DNA from: Actinomycetes bacterium
GTDB lineage: Bacteria > Actinomycetota > Actinomycetes > Propionibacteriales > Nocardioidaceae
Assembly: GCA_023417775.1 (NCBI GenBank)
Contig: JAEZEJ010000097.1
Span: 1-64,000 of the forward strand
Length of the DNA: 64,000 nucleotides
Direction of reading: 5' to 3'
The translations under genes and the position numbers were made by a program. This document shows positions 37,394 to 44,879 of this stretch, piece after piece; position 1 is the first letter of the stretch; the number at the start of each line of letters is the position of its first letter. The notes below the pieces were generated by a model. The model had not been told where the DNA came from. It did no database searches and saw only the letters and a list, made by a program, of their open reading frames with translations.

Positions 37394-38619
37394 CCACGGC
37401 CGTGCTTCCCTCCGTCTCGGTCGATCGTGCCGCCGGTCGTCCCGATGTGATCTGGCTGGACAACGGCATCCTGCGGCTCGGGGTCGTGCCCGCGGCCGGA
37501 GGACGCCTGCTCAGTGTCGCGCTGTACGGGCGCGAGACGCTGTGGCGCAACACGGATCTCCTCGACGACGACCTGCATCCGCGCGACGGTCACCGGATCG
37601 AACCGCACGACGGTCCGATGAGCGCGTGGTCGAACTACGGCGGTGACAAGACCTGGCCGGCCCCGCAAGGGTGGTCCGGCCCCGGGGAATGGGCCGGCCC
37701 GCCCGACCCGGTGCTCGACTCCGGCCCCTACGCGTGGTCGACCGATGCCGGAGCCGAGGGAGCCGTCGTTCTCACGATGACGAGCGGCGATGACGCCCGT
37801 TCCGGCCTGCGCCTGCAGCGCGAGATCGTGCTGCGACCGGGAGAGTCCGCCTATGAGCTCACGCTGCGGGGGACCAATGTGACCGACCGGCCGGTGAGCT
37901 GGTCGCTGTGGAATGTGACTCAGCGCGCCGCCGACGCGCCCGGCAGCGGCGGCGTGTGGGTCGGGGTGGCGCCCGATGACGCGCGAACCGTCGAGCTGGC
38001 TGTCGGCACCGGGGCTCCCTCGGCTGAGGTGATCGCCCCGGGCATCGTCCACCTCGCCCATCAGGATGTCGTCGGCAAGCTCGGTTTCCCGACCGCCACC
38101 GGATGGCTGGCCCACGCCGCGGGTGGATCGACCACCACCCAGGTGGTGCCCGTCGACGAGGACGGTGAGTATCCGGACGGCGGTTCACGCGTCGAGGTGT
38201 GGATGGAGCATCCGTTGGAGCGGCCCATCGCGCACCTGGGCGACCTCATGCCACCGGCGCGCATCGTCGAGGTCGAGGTGCTCTCCCCACGACGCACGAT
38301 CGAATCGGGCGCGCAGCTCGCGCTGACGGTGCGGTGTGCGAGCTCCGAGGGTGAGCGGGCCGTGCGCTCGGTGGCGATCGCGGGGCACTGGAGCGTGCCC
38401 GCGGCGCAGGGTGACGGGCGCTTCACGGTCGCCTTCCACGCCTATGTCAACGGCACGCTCTACGTGGCCGACGACGGCCAGCGGATCGGCGAGATCGCCG
38501 CCGGGCGGGTGACGGAGGTACCCGTCACCGCGGCCCTGCTCGGCCGGCGTGCGGCCGTCGTCCGCCACGAGGACGGGCGACGTATCGATGCGGGACGACT
38601 GCCGGAGGTGGAGGCATGA
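37390..38619 (+). CDS. Galactose-mutarotase-like protein
   Basis: The start is GTG 37390 (409 aa), overlapping the dehydrogenase stop by 4 bp. The fold signals are those of aldose-1-epimerase-like beta sandwiches that read LRLGVVPAAGGRLLSVALYG and WSNYGGDKTWPAPQGW (the latter characteristic of DUF4380-type members). The classic His/Glu pair of true galactose mutarotases is not obvious. It may equilibrate sugar anomers or bind the sugar. Its stop TGA lies within an ATGA that starts a 28-codon ORF inside a small inserted element. Confidence 0.75.
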   Translation: MTTAVLPSVSVDRAAGRPDVIWLDNGILRLGVVPAAGGRLLSVALYGRETLWRNTDLLDDDLHPRDGHRIEPHDGPMSAWSNYGGDKTWPAPQGWSGPGEWAGPPDPVLDSGPYAWSTDAGAEGAVVLTMTSGDDARSGLRLQREIVLRPGESAYELTLRGTNVTDRPVSWSLWNVTQRAADAPGSGGVWVGVAPDDARTVELAVGTGAPSAEVIAPGIVHLAHQDVVGKLGFPTATGWLAHAAGGSTTTQVVPVDEDGEYPDGGSRVEVWMEHPLERPIAHLGDLMPPARIVEVEVLSPRRTIESGAQLALTVRCASSEGERAVRSVAIAGHWSVPAAQGDGRFTVAFHAYVNGTLYVADDGQRIGEIAAGRVTEVPVTAALLGRRAAVVRHEDGRRIDAGRLPEVEA

Positions 38620-38704
38620 GCGAGCGAAGCGAGCGAAGGTTGGGCTCAATCTCATGCCGCCACCGTCCTACCGTTCTTTTCTTTGAGGCGGTGGAGGCAT
38701 GAGC
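38607..38704 (+). repeat. 83-bp inserted/duplicated hairpin element at an operon junction
   Basis: The 15-mer GGTGGAGGCATGAGC occurs at 38607-38621 and again at 38690-38704, exactly 83 bp apart, each containing a GGAGG ribosome site and an ATG. Between them lies a GAGCGAAGCGAGCGA-type palindromic repeat and an inverted copy of the junction: 38651-38665 pairs with 38689-38703 with one mismatch (15-bp stem, 23-base loop). Without the 83 bp the mutarotase stop would overlap the SDR start as ATGA, the usual junction in this operon. Confidence 0.8.
38616..38702 (+). CDS. 28-codon ORF within the hairpin element, possible coupling peptide
   Basis: ATG 38616 overlaps the mutarotase stop (ATGA) and the frame ends at TGA 38700-38702, again overlapping the SDR start as ATGA. 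The peptide begins MSERSERR and ends FFEAVEA. It is probably not a functional protein. Its translation could carry ribosomes through the hairpin that buries the SDR ribosome site. Supported by position only. Confidence 0.3.
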   Translation: MSERSERRLGSISCRHRPTVLFFEAVEA

Positions 38705-39430
38705 CGCACTGCCGTGGTGACCGGAGCCGCCCGAGGCATCGGGGAGGCGACCGCGCGCCGGCTCGCCGACGCGGGGTGGAGGGTCGCGCTGCTGGATCGC
38801 GACCCTCTCGTCACGCAGACGGCGGAGCGGATCGGAGGGGCGGCCCGCGGCTATGTCGGCGATGTCGCCTCGGCCGAGGACTGGGCCGCGACCATCGACC
38901 GGGTGCGCGAAGAGCTCGGCGAGGTCGACGACCTGGTCTCCAATGCCCTCGTCACCGATCCGACGCCTCTGCACGAGATGGATCCGGAGTCCTGGCAGCG
39001 GCAGCTCGATGTCAATCTCACGGGAGCGTTCCACGGGGTGCGGGCCTGTCTGCCGGGATTGCGGCGGCACCGCGACGGACGGATCGTCATCGTGTCCTCC
39101 GTGCACGCGGCCTTCGGCCTGCCGGATGTCCCGGGCTACGCGGCCACCAAGGCCGGACTGACGGGGCTCACCCGGCAGCTGGCGGTGCAGTACGGCGGCG
39201 AGGTGCGGGTCAACTGCGTCGTACCGGGACCGATCCGCACCGCGCAGTGGGACCGGCTCAGCGAGGACGATCTTCGCCGCAGCGCGGCCGAGACCGTGAT
39301 CGGCAGGATCGGCGAGCCCGCGGAGGTCGCCGGGGTGATCGCCTTCCTGCTCGGCGACGAGGCCGCCTTCGTGACCGGCTCGACCGTGACGGTCGACGGC
39401 GGCTGGAGCATCACCAAGAACTCGTCGTGA
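38699..39430 (+). CDS. Short-chain dehydrogenase/reductase in galactose operon
   Basis: This 243-aa classical SDR has the cofactor motif TGAARGIG, IVIVSSVHA with the catalytic Ser, and GYAATKAG with Tyr and Lys; the NAG motif reads SNAL. It is a candidate for the NAD(P)-dependent galactose (sugar) dehydrogenase that would make the lactone for the SMP-30 protein, or for a related polyol/sugar-acid oxidation. The ribosome site and start sit in the stem of the hairpin at 38651-38703, so expression may depend on translation from upstream. Confidence 0.85.
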   Translation: MSRTAVVTGAARGIGEATARRLADAGWRVALLDRDPLVTQTAERIGGAARGYVGDVASAEDWAATIDRVREELGEVDDLVSNALVTDPTPLHEMDPESWQRQLDVNLTGAFHGVRACLPGLRRHRDGRIVIVSSVHAAFGLPDVPGYAATKAGLTGLTRQLAVQYGGEVRVNCVVPGPIRTAQWDRLSEDDLRRSAAETVIGRIGEPAEVAGVIAFLLGDEAAFVTGSTVTVDGGWSITKNSS

Positions 39431-39458
39431 CCATGCGATACCGACTGAAGGAGCAGAT

Positions 39459-40175
39459 GTGAGCGGATACCGCGGACGCGGAGTGCACGGCAGCACCGTC
39501 GAGGAGCTCGGCGCGCGGATCGTCGACGGCTCCCTCGGCCCCGGCGAGGTCCTCGATCTCGCCGCGATCGGTGCGGAGTTCGACGTATCGCTCACGGCGC
39601 TGCGCGAGGCGATCAAGGTGCTGACAGCCAAGGGGTTGCTGGATGCACGGCAGAAGCGTGGCACGTTCGTGCGACCGCGCAGCGAGTGGAATGTGCTCGA
39701 CAGCGATGTCATCCGTTGGCGTCAGCAGTCCGGTGACGCCGCCGCGGTTCTGCGCGATCTCGCCGAGGTGCGCACGGCCATCGAGCCCGAGGCGGCCGCG
39801 CTCGCCGCACAACGCCGCGACGAGCGCGACCTGCAGGCGCTGCGTGACGCCCTCGCGGCGATGGATGCCGCGCGGGACAAGCTGCCGCGCGATGCGGCGG
39901 ATGCGGATCTGCAGTTCCACCAGGCGCTGCTCGACGCGACGCACAATGAGCTGTTCGCGCAGATGCGCATCTTCGTCGAGCCCGCGCTGTACATCCGTGA
40001 CGAGCTGGTGCACGACCACGCGGTGAGCGATCCGTTGCCGAGCCATCGCCGGGTGGTCGACGCGGTCGAGGCCGGGGATGTCGACGAGGCGCGGGCCGCG
40101 GCGCTCGCGCTGCTGGAACAGAGTGTCGAGGACGTCGTGCGCGTGCTCGACGAGGAGCAGGGGGGAGACGCGTGA
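39459..40175 (+). CDS. GntR family regulator with FCD domain
   Basis: This 238-aa protein has an N-terminal winged helix (LAAIGAEFDVSLTALREAIK, then a KRGTFVRP wing) and a C-terminal all-helical FCD ligand domain (FHQALLDATHNELFAQM, HRRVVDAVEAGDVDEARAA). The relatives DgoR and similar proteins sense galactonate or other sugar acids and repress the catabolic operon. GTG 39459 is taken as start, after an AAGGAG site. Coupled by GTGA to dgoD. It may bind the inverted repeat at 32704-32722; this is inferred. Confidence 0.88.
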   Translation: MSGYRGRGVHGSTVEELGARIVDGSLGPGEVLDLAAIGAEFDVSLTALREAIKVLTAKGLLDARQKRGTFVRPRSEWNVLDSDVIRWRQQSGDAAAVLRDLAEVRTAIEPEAAALAAQRRDERDLQALRDALAAMDAARDKLPRDAADADLQFHQALLDATHNELFAQMRIFVEPALYIRDELVHDHAVSDPLPSHRRVVDAVEAGDVDEARAAALALLEQSVEDVVRVLDEEQGGDA

Positions 40176-41320
40176 AGATCACGCGCATCGAGACCTTCGC
40201 GGTGCCGCCGCGCTGGGTGTTCTGCCGGGTCGAGACCGATGACGGTCTGGTGGGCTGGGGCGAGCCGGTCGTCGAGGGGCGGGCCGCGACGGTCCGCACG
40301 GCCGTGGAGGAGCTCTCCGGTCTGCTGATCGGCGAGGACCCACGCCGCATCGAGCACCACTGGCAGCGGCTCACCAAGGCCGGCTTCTACCGAGGCGGAC
40401 CGGTCCTGTCCAGCGCCGTCGCGGGTCTGGATCAGGCGCTCTGGGACATCCTCGGCCAATCGCTGGGCGTGCCCGTCCACGCATTGCTGGGCGGCGCGGT
40501 CCGCGATCGTGTGCGGGTCTACGGCTGGATCGGCGGGGACGAACCGCGTGAGGTCGCCGAGGCCGCGCGGGGCCAGGTCGAGGCCGGGCTGACCGCGATC
40601 AAGATGAACGCGACCGGACGCTGGGACCGTCTGGCGACCCCGGCGGGTCTGCGCGAGGTCGCGGGTCGGGTGGAGCAGGTCCGCGCGGCCGTGGGCGACG
40701 ATGTGGATGTGGCGGTGGACTTCCACGGCCGGGTCGGCCCCGCCGACGCGCGACGGCTGTTGCGTGCGATTGAGCCGTACGCGCCGGTCTTCGTCGAGGA
40801 GCCGGTGCTGCCGGAGCTGGCGATGCATCTGCCGGAGATCGTGCGGTCATCGGTGGTGCCGATCGCGACGGGGGAGCGGCTGTTCGACCGGGCGAGTTTC
40901 CGTACGGTCCTGGATGCGGGGGTGGCCGTCGCGCAGCCGGATCTCTCGCATGCCGGGGGGATCTCGGAGGTCCGCCGGATCGCCGCCCTCGCCGAGACCT
41001 ACGGCGCGCTGCTGGCCCCGCACTGCCCGCTGGGGCCGGTGGCCCTGGCGGCGAGCCTGCAGGTCGCCTTCGCGACCCCCAATTTCCTGCTCCAGGAGCA
41101 GTCGATCGGTATCCACTACAACGACGGGTCGGCCGAGTTGCTCGACTATGTCGTCGACCGGGAGCCGTTCGCCTTCCCCGACGGTTCGATCGAGCGCTGG
41201 GAGGCGCCCGGGCTCGGCATCGAGGTGGACGAGGACGCGGTGCGCGCCGCCGATGCGCGCGGGCACGACTGGAAGGGTCCGGTGTGGGAGCACCCGGACG
41301 GATCATTCGCCGAGTGGTGA
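40172..41320 (+). CDS. dgoD: D-galactonate dehydratase
   Basis: This 382-aa enolase-superfamily enzyme removes water from D-galactonate to give 2-keto-3-deoxygalactonate. The DgoD-specific N-terminus (MKITRIETFAVPPRWVF), GWGEPVVEGRAATV, KAGFYRGGPVL, metal ligands in VDFHGR, FVEEPVL and ATGERLF, the APHCPLGP His region and LLQEQSIGIHYN all match galactonate dehydratases rather than gluconate or other MR-subgroup enzymes. It overlaps the regulator gene by 4 bp and precedes the aldolase by 13 bp. Confidence 0.94.
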   Translation: MKITRIETFAVPPRWVFCRVETDDGLVGWGEPVVEGRAATVRTAVEELSGLLIGEDPRRIEHHWQRLTKAGFYRGGPVLSSAVAGLDQALWDILGQSLGVPVHALLGGAVRDRVRVYGWIGGDEPREVAEAARGQVEAGLTAIKMNATGRWDRLATPAGLREVAGRVEQVRAAVGDDVDVAVDFHGRVGPADARRLLRAIEPYAPVFVEEPVLPELAMHLPEIVRSSVVPIATGERLFDRASFRTVLDAGVAVAQPDLSHAGGISEVRRIAALAETYGALLAPHCPLGPVALAASLQVAFATPNFLLQEQSIGIHYNDGSAELLDYVVDREPFAFPDGSIERWEAPGLGIEVDEDAVRAADARGHDWKGPVWEHPDGSFAEW

Positions 41321-41333
41321 GAGGGCATGAGGA

Positions 41334-41966
41334 ATGAGCGAGCGCGAGGGCTTCGTGGAGAAGCTGGCCGAACACCGTCTGCTGGGAATCGTCCGCGGCA
41401 CCGACGCTGACGCGAGCATCGCGACGGCCTTGACCCTCGCCGAGGAGGGGGTGCGGTTGTTCGAGGTGTCGCTGACGAGCGCCGATGCGTTGCGGGTGCT
41501 GCGCGAGGTGCGGGCGGCTGTCGGCGACGATGTCGAGCTCGGGGCGGGCACGGTGCTCACCGCCGAGCAGGCGGACGCGGCCTTGGAGCATGGGGCGACC
41601 TATATCGTGACGCCCGCCGTGGCCCCGTCGGTCGCGTACTCGGTGGGGCTGGGCGTCCCGGTCGTGTGCGGTGCGCTGACGCCGACCGAGGTGGTCACCG
41701 CCGTCGGACTGGGTGTGGATGCCGTCAAGATCTTCCCGGCCAATGTCGCCGGGCCCCGGTATCTGAAGGATCTGCGGGCGCCGTTCCCCGATGTGCCCTT
41801 CGTCCCCGTGGGCGGTGTGGGGGCCCAGGAGGTTCCGGAGTACCTGGCCCACGGCGCGGTGGCGGTGGGGGTCGCGAGCCCGCTGTGCGGCGACGCGCCC
41901 GACGGCGGTGATCTGGAGCAGTTGCGGGGGCGCGCCCGCACCTTCCTGGGCCAGGTCGCGCGATGA
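41334..41966 (+). CDS. dgoA: 2-dehydro-3-deoxy-6-phosphogalactonate (KDPG/KDPGal-type) aldolase
   Basis: This 210-aa class I aldolase cleaves the phosphorylated keto-deoxy sugar acid to pyruvate and glyceraldehyde 3-phosphate. It shows GIVRG, FEVSLTS with the conserved Glu, GAGTVLTAEQ, and the Schiff-base Lys in VDAVKIFPAN. KDPG aldolases cannot be separated from KDPGal aldolases by motif, but the neighbouring galactonate dehydratase favours KDPGal. ATGA overlap with the kinase gene. Confidence 0.92.
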   Translation: MSEREGFVEKLAEHRLLGIVRGTDADASIATALTLAEEGVRLFEVSLTSADALRVLREVRAAVGDDVELGAGTVLTAEQADAALEHGATYIVTPAVAPSVAYSVGLGVPVVCGALTPTEVVTAVGLGVDAVKIFPANVAGPRYLKDLRAPFPDVPFVPVGGVGAQEVPEYLAHGAVAVGVASPLCGDAPDGGDLEQLRGRARTFLGQVAR

Positions 41967-42901
41967 CCGGCACGACCGGCGTGGACGTGCTGACGGCCGG
42001 TGAGGCGATGACCGCGATCCGGTGCGACCAGCTGCTCCGCCTCGGCGGCCGGGCGAGCGTCTCGATCGCCGGAGCGGAGAGCAATGTGGCGATCGCGATG
42101 GCGCGGCTCGGCCATCGGGCGGCGTGGTCGGGGCGGGTCGGAGGAGACGAGTCCGGGGAGCTGATCCTGCGGACCTTGGCGGCCGAGGGCGTCGATACGA
42201 CCACCGTGATGCGCGACGACACGGCAGCCACGGGGCTGCTCGTCTTCGAACAGCGGCTGCCCGATGTCACGCGCGTCGAGTACCACCGCGCGGGGTCGGC
42301 GGGCTCGCGGTGGCGGGTCGCGGATGTCGATGCCGCGCTGGCGCTGACACCTCGGCTCGTGCATGTGACGGGCGTGACGGCGGCGTTGTCGGCGACGACG
42401 CGCGACGCCCTCGTGCTGCTCGTGCGGCGGGCGCGGGAGGGTGGTGCGATCGTCAGCCTGGACGTCAACTTCCGTTCGCGATTGTGGTCCCGCGAGGAGG
42501 CCTCGCCGGTCCTGCGGGAGCTGGCGGGCTATGCCGATATCGTCATCGCCTCTCCGGACGAGTTGGAGCTGCTGGGCTCCGATGCCCGCGCGCTCATCGC
42601 CGCCGGGGCGCGCGATGTGGTGGTCAAGCAGGGCGCCGACGGTGCGACGGCGACCACCGAGGCGGGGGAGGAGTCGGTGTCCGCGCACCGGGTGCGAGTC
42701 GTCGATTCGATCGGTGCGGGCGATGCCTTCAGCGCGGGTTACCTGTCGGCCGTGCTGGATGGTGCCGGGGTCGGTGAGCGGCTGCGGCGGGGCACCGCAC
42801 TCGGTGCCTTCGCGGTGGCCAGTGCCGGCGACTGGGAGGGTCTGCCTACGCGTGACGAGCTCGACCTGATCGGTGCCGGCGAGGGGGCGGCGATCCGATG
42901 A
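41963..42901 (+). CDS. PfkB family sugar kinase, likely 2-keto-3-deoxygalactonate/gluconate kinase
   Basis: This 312-aa ribokinase-fold enzyme has the N-terminal sugar-binding region (GRASVSIAGAESNVAIAMARLG), a conserved GRVGGDESGEL, SLDVNFRSRLW, and the C-terminal PfkB signature DSIGAGDAFSAGY with the catalytic Asp. Between dehydratase and aldolase its expected reaction is phosphorylation of 2-keto-3-deoxygalactonate at C6. The E. coli DgoK enzyme belongs to another family, so this is a KdgK-type replacement. Overlaps both neighbours by 4 bp. Confidence 0.9.
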   Translation: MTGTTGVDVLTAGEAMTAIRCDQLLRLGGRASVSIAGAESNVAIAMARLGHRAAWSGRVGGDESGELILRTLAAEGVDTTTVMRDDTAATGLLVFEQRLPDVTRVEYHRAGSAGSRWRVADVDAALALTPRLVHVTGVTAALSATTRDALVLLVRRAREGGAIVSLDVNFRSRLWSREEASPVLRELAGYADIVIASPDELELLGSDARALIAAGARDVVVKQGADGATATTEAGEESVSAHRVRVVDSIGAGDAFSAGYLSAVLDGAGVGERLRRGTALGAFAVASAGDWEGLPTRDELDLIGAGEGAAIR

Positions 42902-43758
42902 GCGTCGTCTCAGGTCCCTGGCAGCCGGTCGACGAGCGCCGTTGCGAGCTCGGCGAGGGTGCGCGCTGGCTCTCGTCGGGGCGGTTCGTCTTCGTCGATC
43001 TGCTGGCCGGACGCCTGTTCTCGACCAGTGGTGAGCCGGGAGCGGGGGCTCGTGAGGAGCTCGCGCTCGATGTGCCACTGGGCGCGGTGGCCGAGCATCC
43101 CGACGGATGGATCGCCGCGGCGGGCGAGGGCGTCGTCGTGCTCCGTGAGGGCGAGCCGATCTGGCTCGCGCGCCCTGCTGCCGATGCGGATGTCGCGATG
43201 CGGATGAACGACGGCGTCGCCGATGCGCGTGGTCGGTTCTGGGCCGGTGCGATGCCCTATGGCGGTGAGCCGGGCACGGGGTTCCTCCTGCGAGTCGATC
43301 CCGACAGGTCCGTGCACCGGGTGCTCGACGGGTTGACCATCCCCAATGGCCCGGCGGTGACGGCTGACGGCTCGCGGCTGTTCCTGGCCGACACGCCGAC
43401 CGGGTGGATCCGTGCCTACGAGGTCGATCCCGCGACCGGCGATCTCGGTCCGGCCCAGGACTTCGCCCAGGTGGAGGCCGGCGGCCCCGACGGGATGGTC
43501 GTGGATGCCGAGGGATGTGTGTGGTCGGCGGTCTGGGGTGCCGCTCAGCTGCGGCGGTTCGGGCCCGAGGGGGCGCTGCGCGAGGTGATCGAGGTGCCGG
43601 TCCGGCAGCCGACCAGCATCGCGCTGAGTGCGACGGGGCCGGGGCGGATCCTTGTGACCTCCGCGACCCATGGGCTGGACGATCCCGGTGAGCTCGACGG
43701 CTGCACGATCACGGCGAGGACCGAGGTCCAGGGGATCGCCGCGGCCTCCTTCGGCTGA
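42898..43758 (+). CDS. SMP-30/gluconolactonase family lactonase
   Basis: This 286-aa six-bladed beta-propeller has the metal ligands expected of the family: Glu in CELGEGARW, Asn in RMNDGVADARGRFWAG, Asn in IPNGPAVTADG, and Asp in GGPDGMVVDAEG. It probably hydrolyses galactono-1,4-lactone to galactonate, linking the dehydrogenase step to DgoD. It is the last gene of the operon. After its stop a GC-rich palindrome GCCCGCGGGC occurs, but without a T-run. Confidence 0.9.
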   Translation: MSVVSGPWQPVDERRCELGEGARWLSSGRFVFVDLLAGRLFSTSGEPGAGAREELALDVPLGAVAEHPDGWIAAAGEGVVVLREGEPIWLARPAADADVAMRMNDGVADARGRFWAGAMPYGGEPGTGFLLRVDPDRSVHRVLDGLTIPNGPAVTADGSRLFLADTPTGWIRAYEVDPATGDLGPAQDFAQVEAGGPDGMVVDAEGCVWSAVWGAAQLRRFGPEGALREVIEVPVRQPTSIALSATGPGRILVTSATHGLDDPGELDGCTITARTEVQGIAAASFG

Positions 43759-43794
43759 GTCGGCGGCCCGCGGGCGCTCGTCCCGTTCCCGACT

Positions 43795-43800
43795 TAGGCT
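43795..43800 (+). promoter_or_regulatory. Candidate -10 element of a leaderless promoter
   Basis: TAGGCT ends 6 bases before the ATG of the DoxX-like gene, in a 48-bp intergenic gap. Spacing suits transcription starting at the start codon. No ribosome site is visible upstream of that ATG, which agrees. Confidence 0.35.
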
Positions 43801-43806
43801 CGATCC

Positions 43807-44220
43807 ATGAGTGCTGTTCGCACCGCTGCCCGGCTGTTGCTGGGGGCGTTCATGGTCACCGCCGGGACACTGCATCTGACGACGCAGCGTGAGGAGTTCC
43901 AGGCCCAGGTGCCCGACTGGTTCCCGGTCGATGAGGATCTGACGGTGCTCGGGTCGGGTGTGGTGGAGATCGGCCTGGGGGCCGCGTTCATCGCCGCACC
44001 GCGACGCAAGCGCCTGGTCGGCGGGTTGCTGGCGGCGTTCTTCGTGGTGATCTTTCCGGGCAATATCGCGCAGTACGCCGAGGGCACGGATGCCTTCGGG
44101 CTGGACACGGACGGCAAGCGGCTGGCGCGGTTGTTCTTCCAGCCGCTGCTGGTGCTGTGGGCGTTGTGGGCCGGCGGCGTGTTCCGTCGGCGGTCCGGCC
44201 GTGACGAGCGCGCGGACTGA
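43807..44220 (+). CDS. DoxX-like small membrane protein
   Basis: This 137-aa protein has four hydrophobic segments (LLLGAFMVTAGTLHL, LGSGVVEIGLGAAFI, LVGGLLAAFFVVIF, LFFQPLLVLWALWAGGVF) and the FPGNIAQY stretch common in DoxX/DUF4267-like proteins. Function in this family is mostly unknown, with links to redox or thiosulfate metabolism in some members. It has no functional tie to either neighbouring operon. Confidence 0.75.
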   Translation: MSAVRTAARLLLGAFMVTAGTLHLTTQREEFQAQVPDWFPVDEDLTVLGSGVVEIGLGAAFIAAPRRKRLVGGLLAAFFVVIFPGNIAQYAEGTDAFGLDTDGKRLARLFFQPLLVLWALWAGGVFRRRSGRDERAD

Positions 44221-44234
44221 GTGAGGGAGCGGAT

Positions 44235-44714
44235 ATGGCACCGACGATCGCCACGAACACCCGGGTCGACCTCGATGGGCTGCTGGAGTTCGTCCGCCCT
44301 CGGCACCGGATGATCCTCATCACCGAGCGGGCCGACGGCACCCCGCAGGCGTCGCCCGTGACCGGCGGCGTCGATGACTCGGGCCGGGTGGTGATCGCGA
44401 CCTATCCCGAGCGCCACAAGACCCGCAACGCCCGGACTCGGCCCGGGGTCAGCGTCGTGGTGCTGTCCGATGACTGGAATGACGCCTGGGTGCAGGTGGA
44501 CGGCACCTGCGAGGTGCTCGATGCCGCGGACGGGGGCGAGGCCCTCGACGCCTTCGTCGAGTACTTCCGGAACATCTCGGGCGAGCATTCGGACTGGGAC
44601 GAGTACCGTCAGGCGATGATCGACCAGGGCAAGTCGCTGCTGCGCATCACGCCGACCCGGTGGGGCCCCGTGGCCACGGGCGGCTTCCCGGCCCGTCTCG
44701 CGTGTGGGGCGTGA
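44235..44714 (+). CDS. PPOX-class (pyridoxamine-phosphate-oxidase-fold) F420/FMN-dependent protein
   Basis: This 159-aa split-barrel protein has RHRMILITERADGTPQASP, a KTRNARTRPGVSVVVLSDDW strand-loop and a C-terminal ITPTRW. These are signs of the Rv1155-like PPOX class, which bind F420 or FMN and reduce small molecules. A ribosome site GGGAGCGG precedes ATG 44235, 14 bp after the DoxX-like stop, so the two are probably co-transcribed. Confidence 0.8.
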   Translation: MAPTIATNTRVDLDGLLEFVRPRHRMILITERADGTPQASPVTGGVDDSGRVVIATYPERHKTRNARTRPGVSVVVLSDDWNDAWVQVDGTCEVLDAADGGEALDAFVEYFRNISGEHSDWDEYRQAMIDQGKSLLRITPTRWGPVATGGFPARLACGA

Positions 44715-44801
44715 CGTCCCGGTTGACGCGCGGTGCGGCCTCGAGGCCGTGTGGTGATGGGACAGGACAAGCACCTGGCGTTCGCGGACAGCGATGAGGG
44801 A

Positions 44802-44820
44802 TAAGGCAAGGCTAGCCTGA
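44802..44820 (+). promoter_or_regulatory. Iron box upstream of the SIP fusion gene
   Basis: TAAGGCAAGGCTAGCCTGA matches 14 of 19 positions of the IdeR/DmdR consensus. It lies 59 bp before the GTG at 44880, in the otherwise gene-free stretch 44715-44879. It predicts iron repression of the fusion gene. Confidence 0.75.
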
Positions 44821-44879
44821 ATCATCGCGGTCGTGCGGTGTGCCCGATCCGCGCCCCGTCACTGATCTGGAGGACCACC

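Noticed and set aside
43759..43790. Intrinsic terminator after the sugar operon
   Set aside because: A GCCCGCGGGC palindrome is present but is short, has no loop and is not followed by a T-run.
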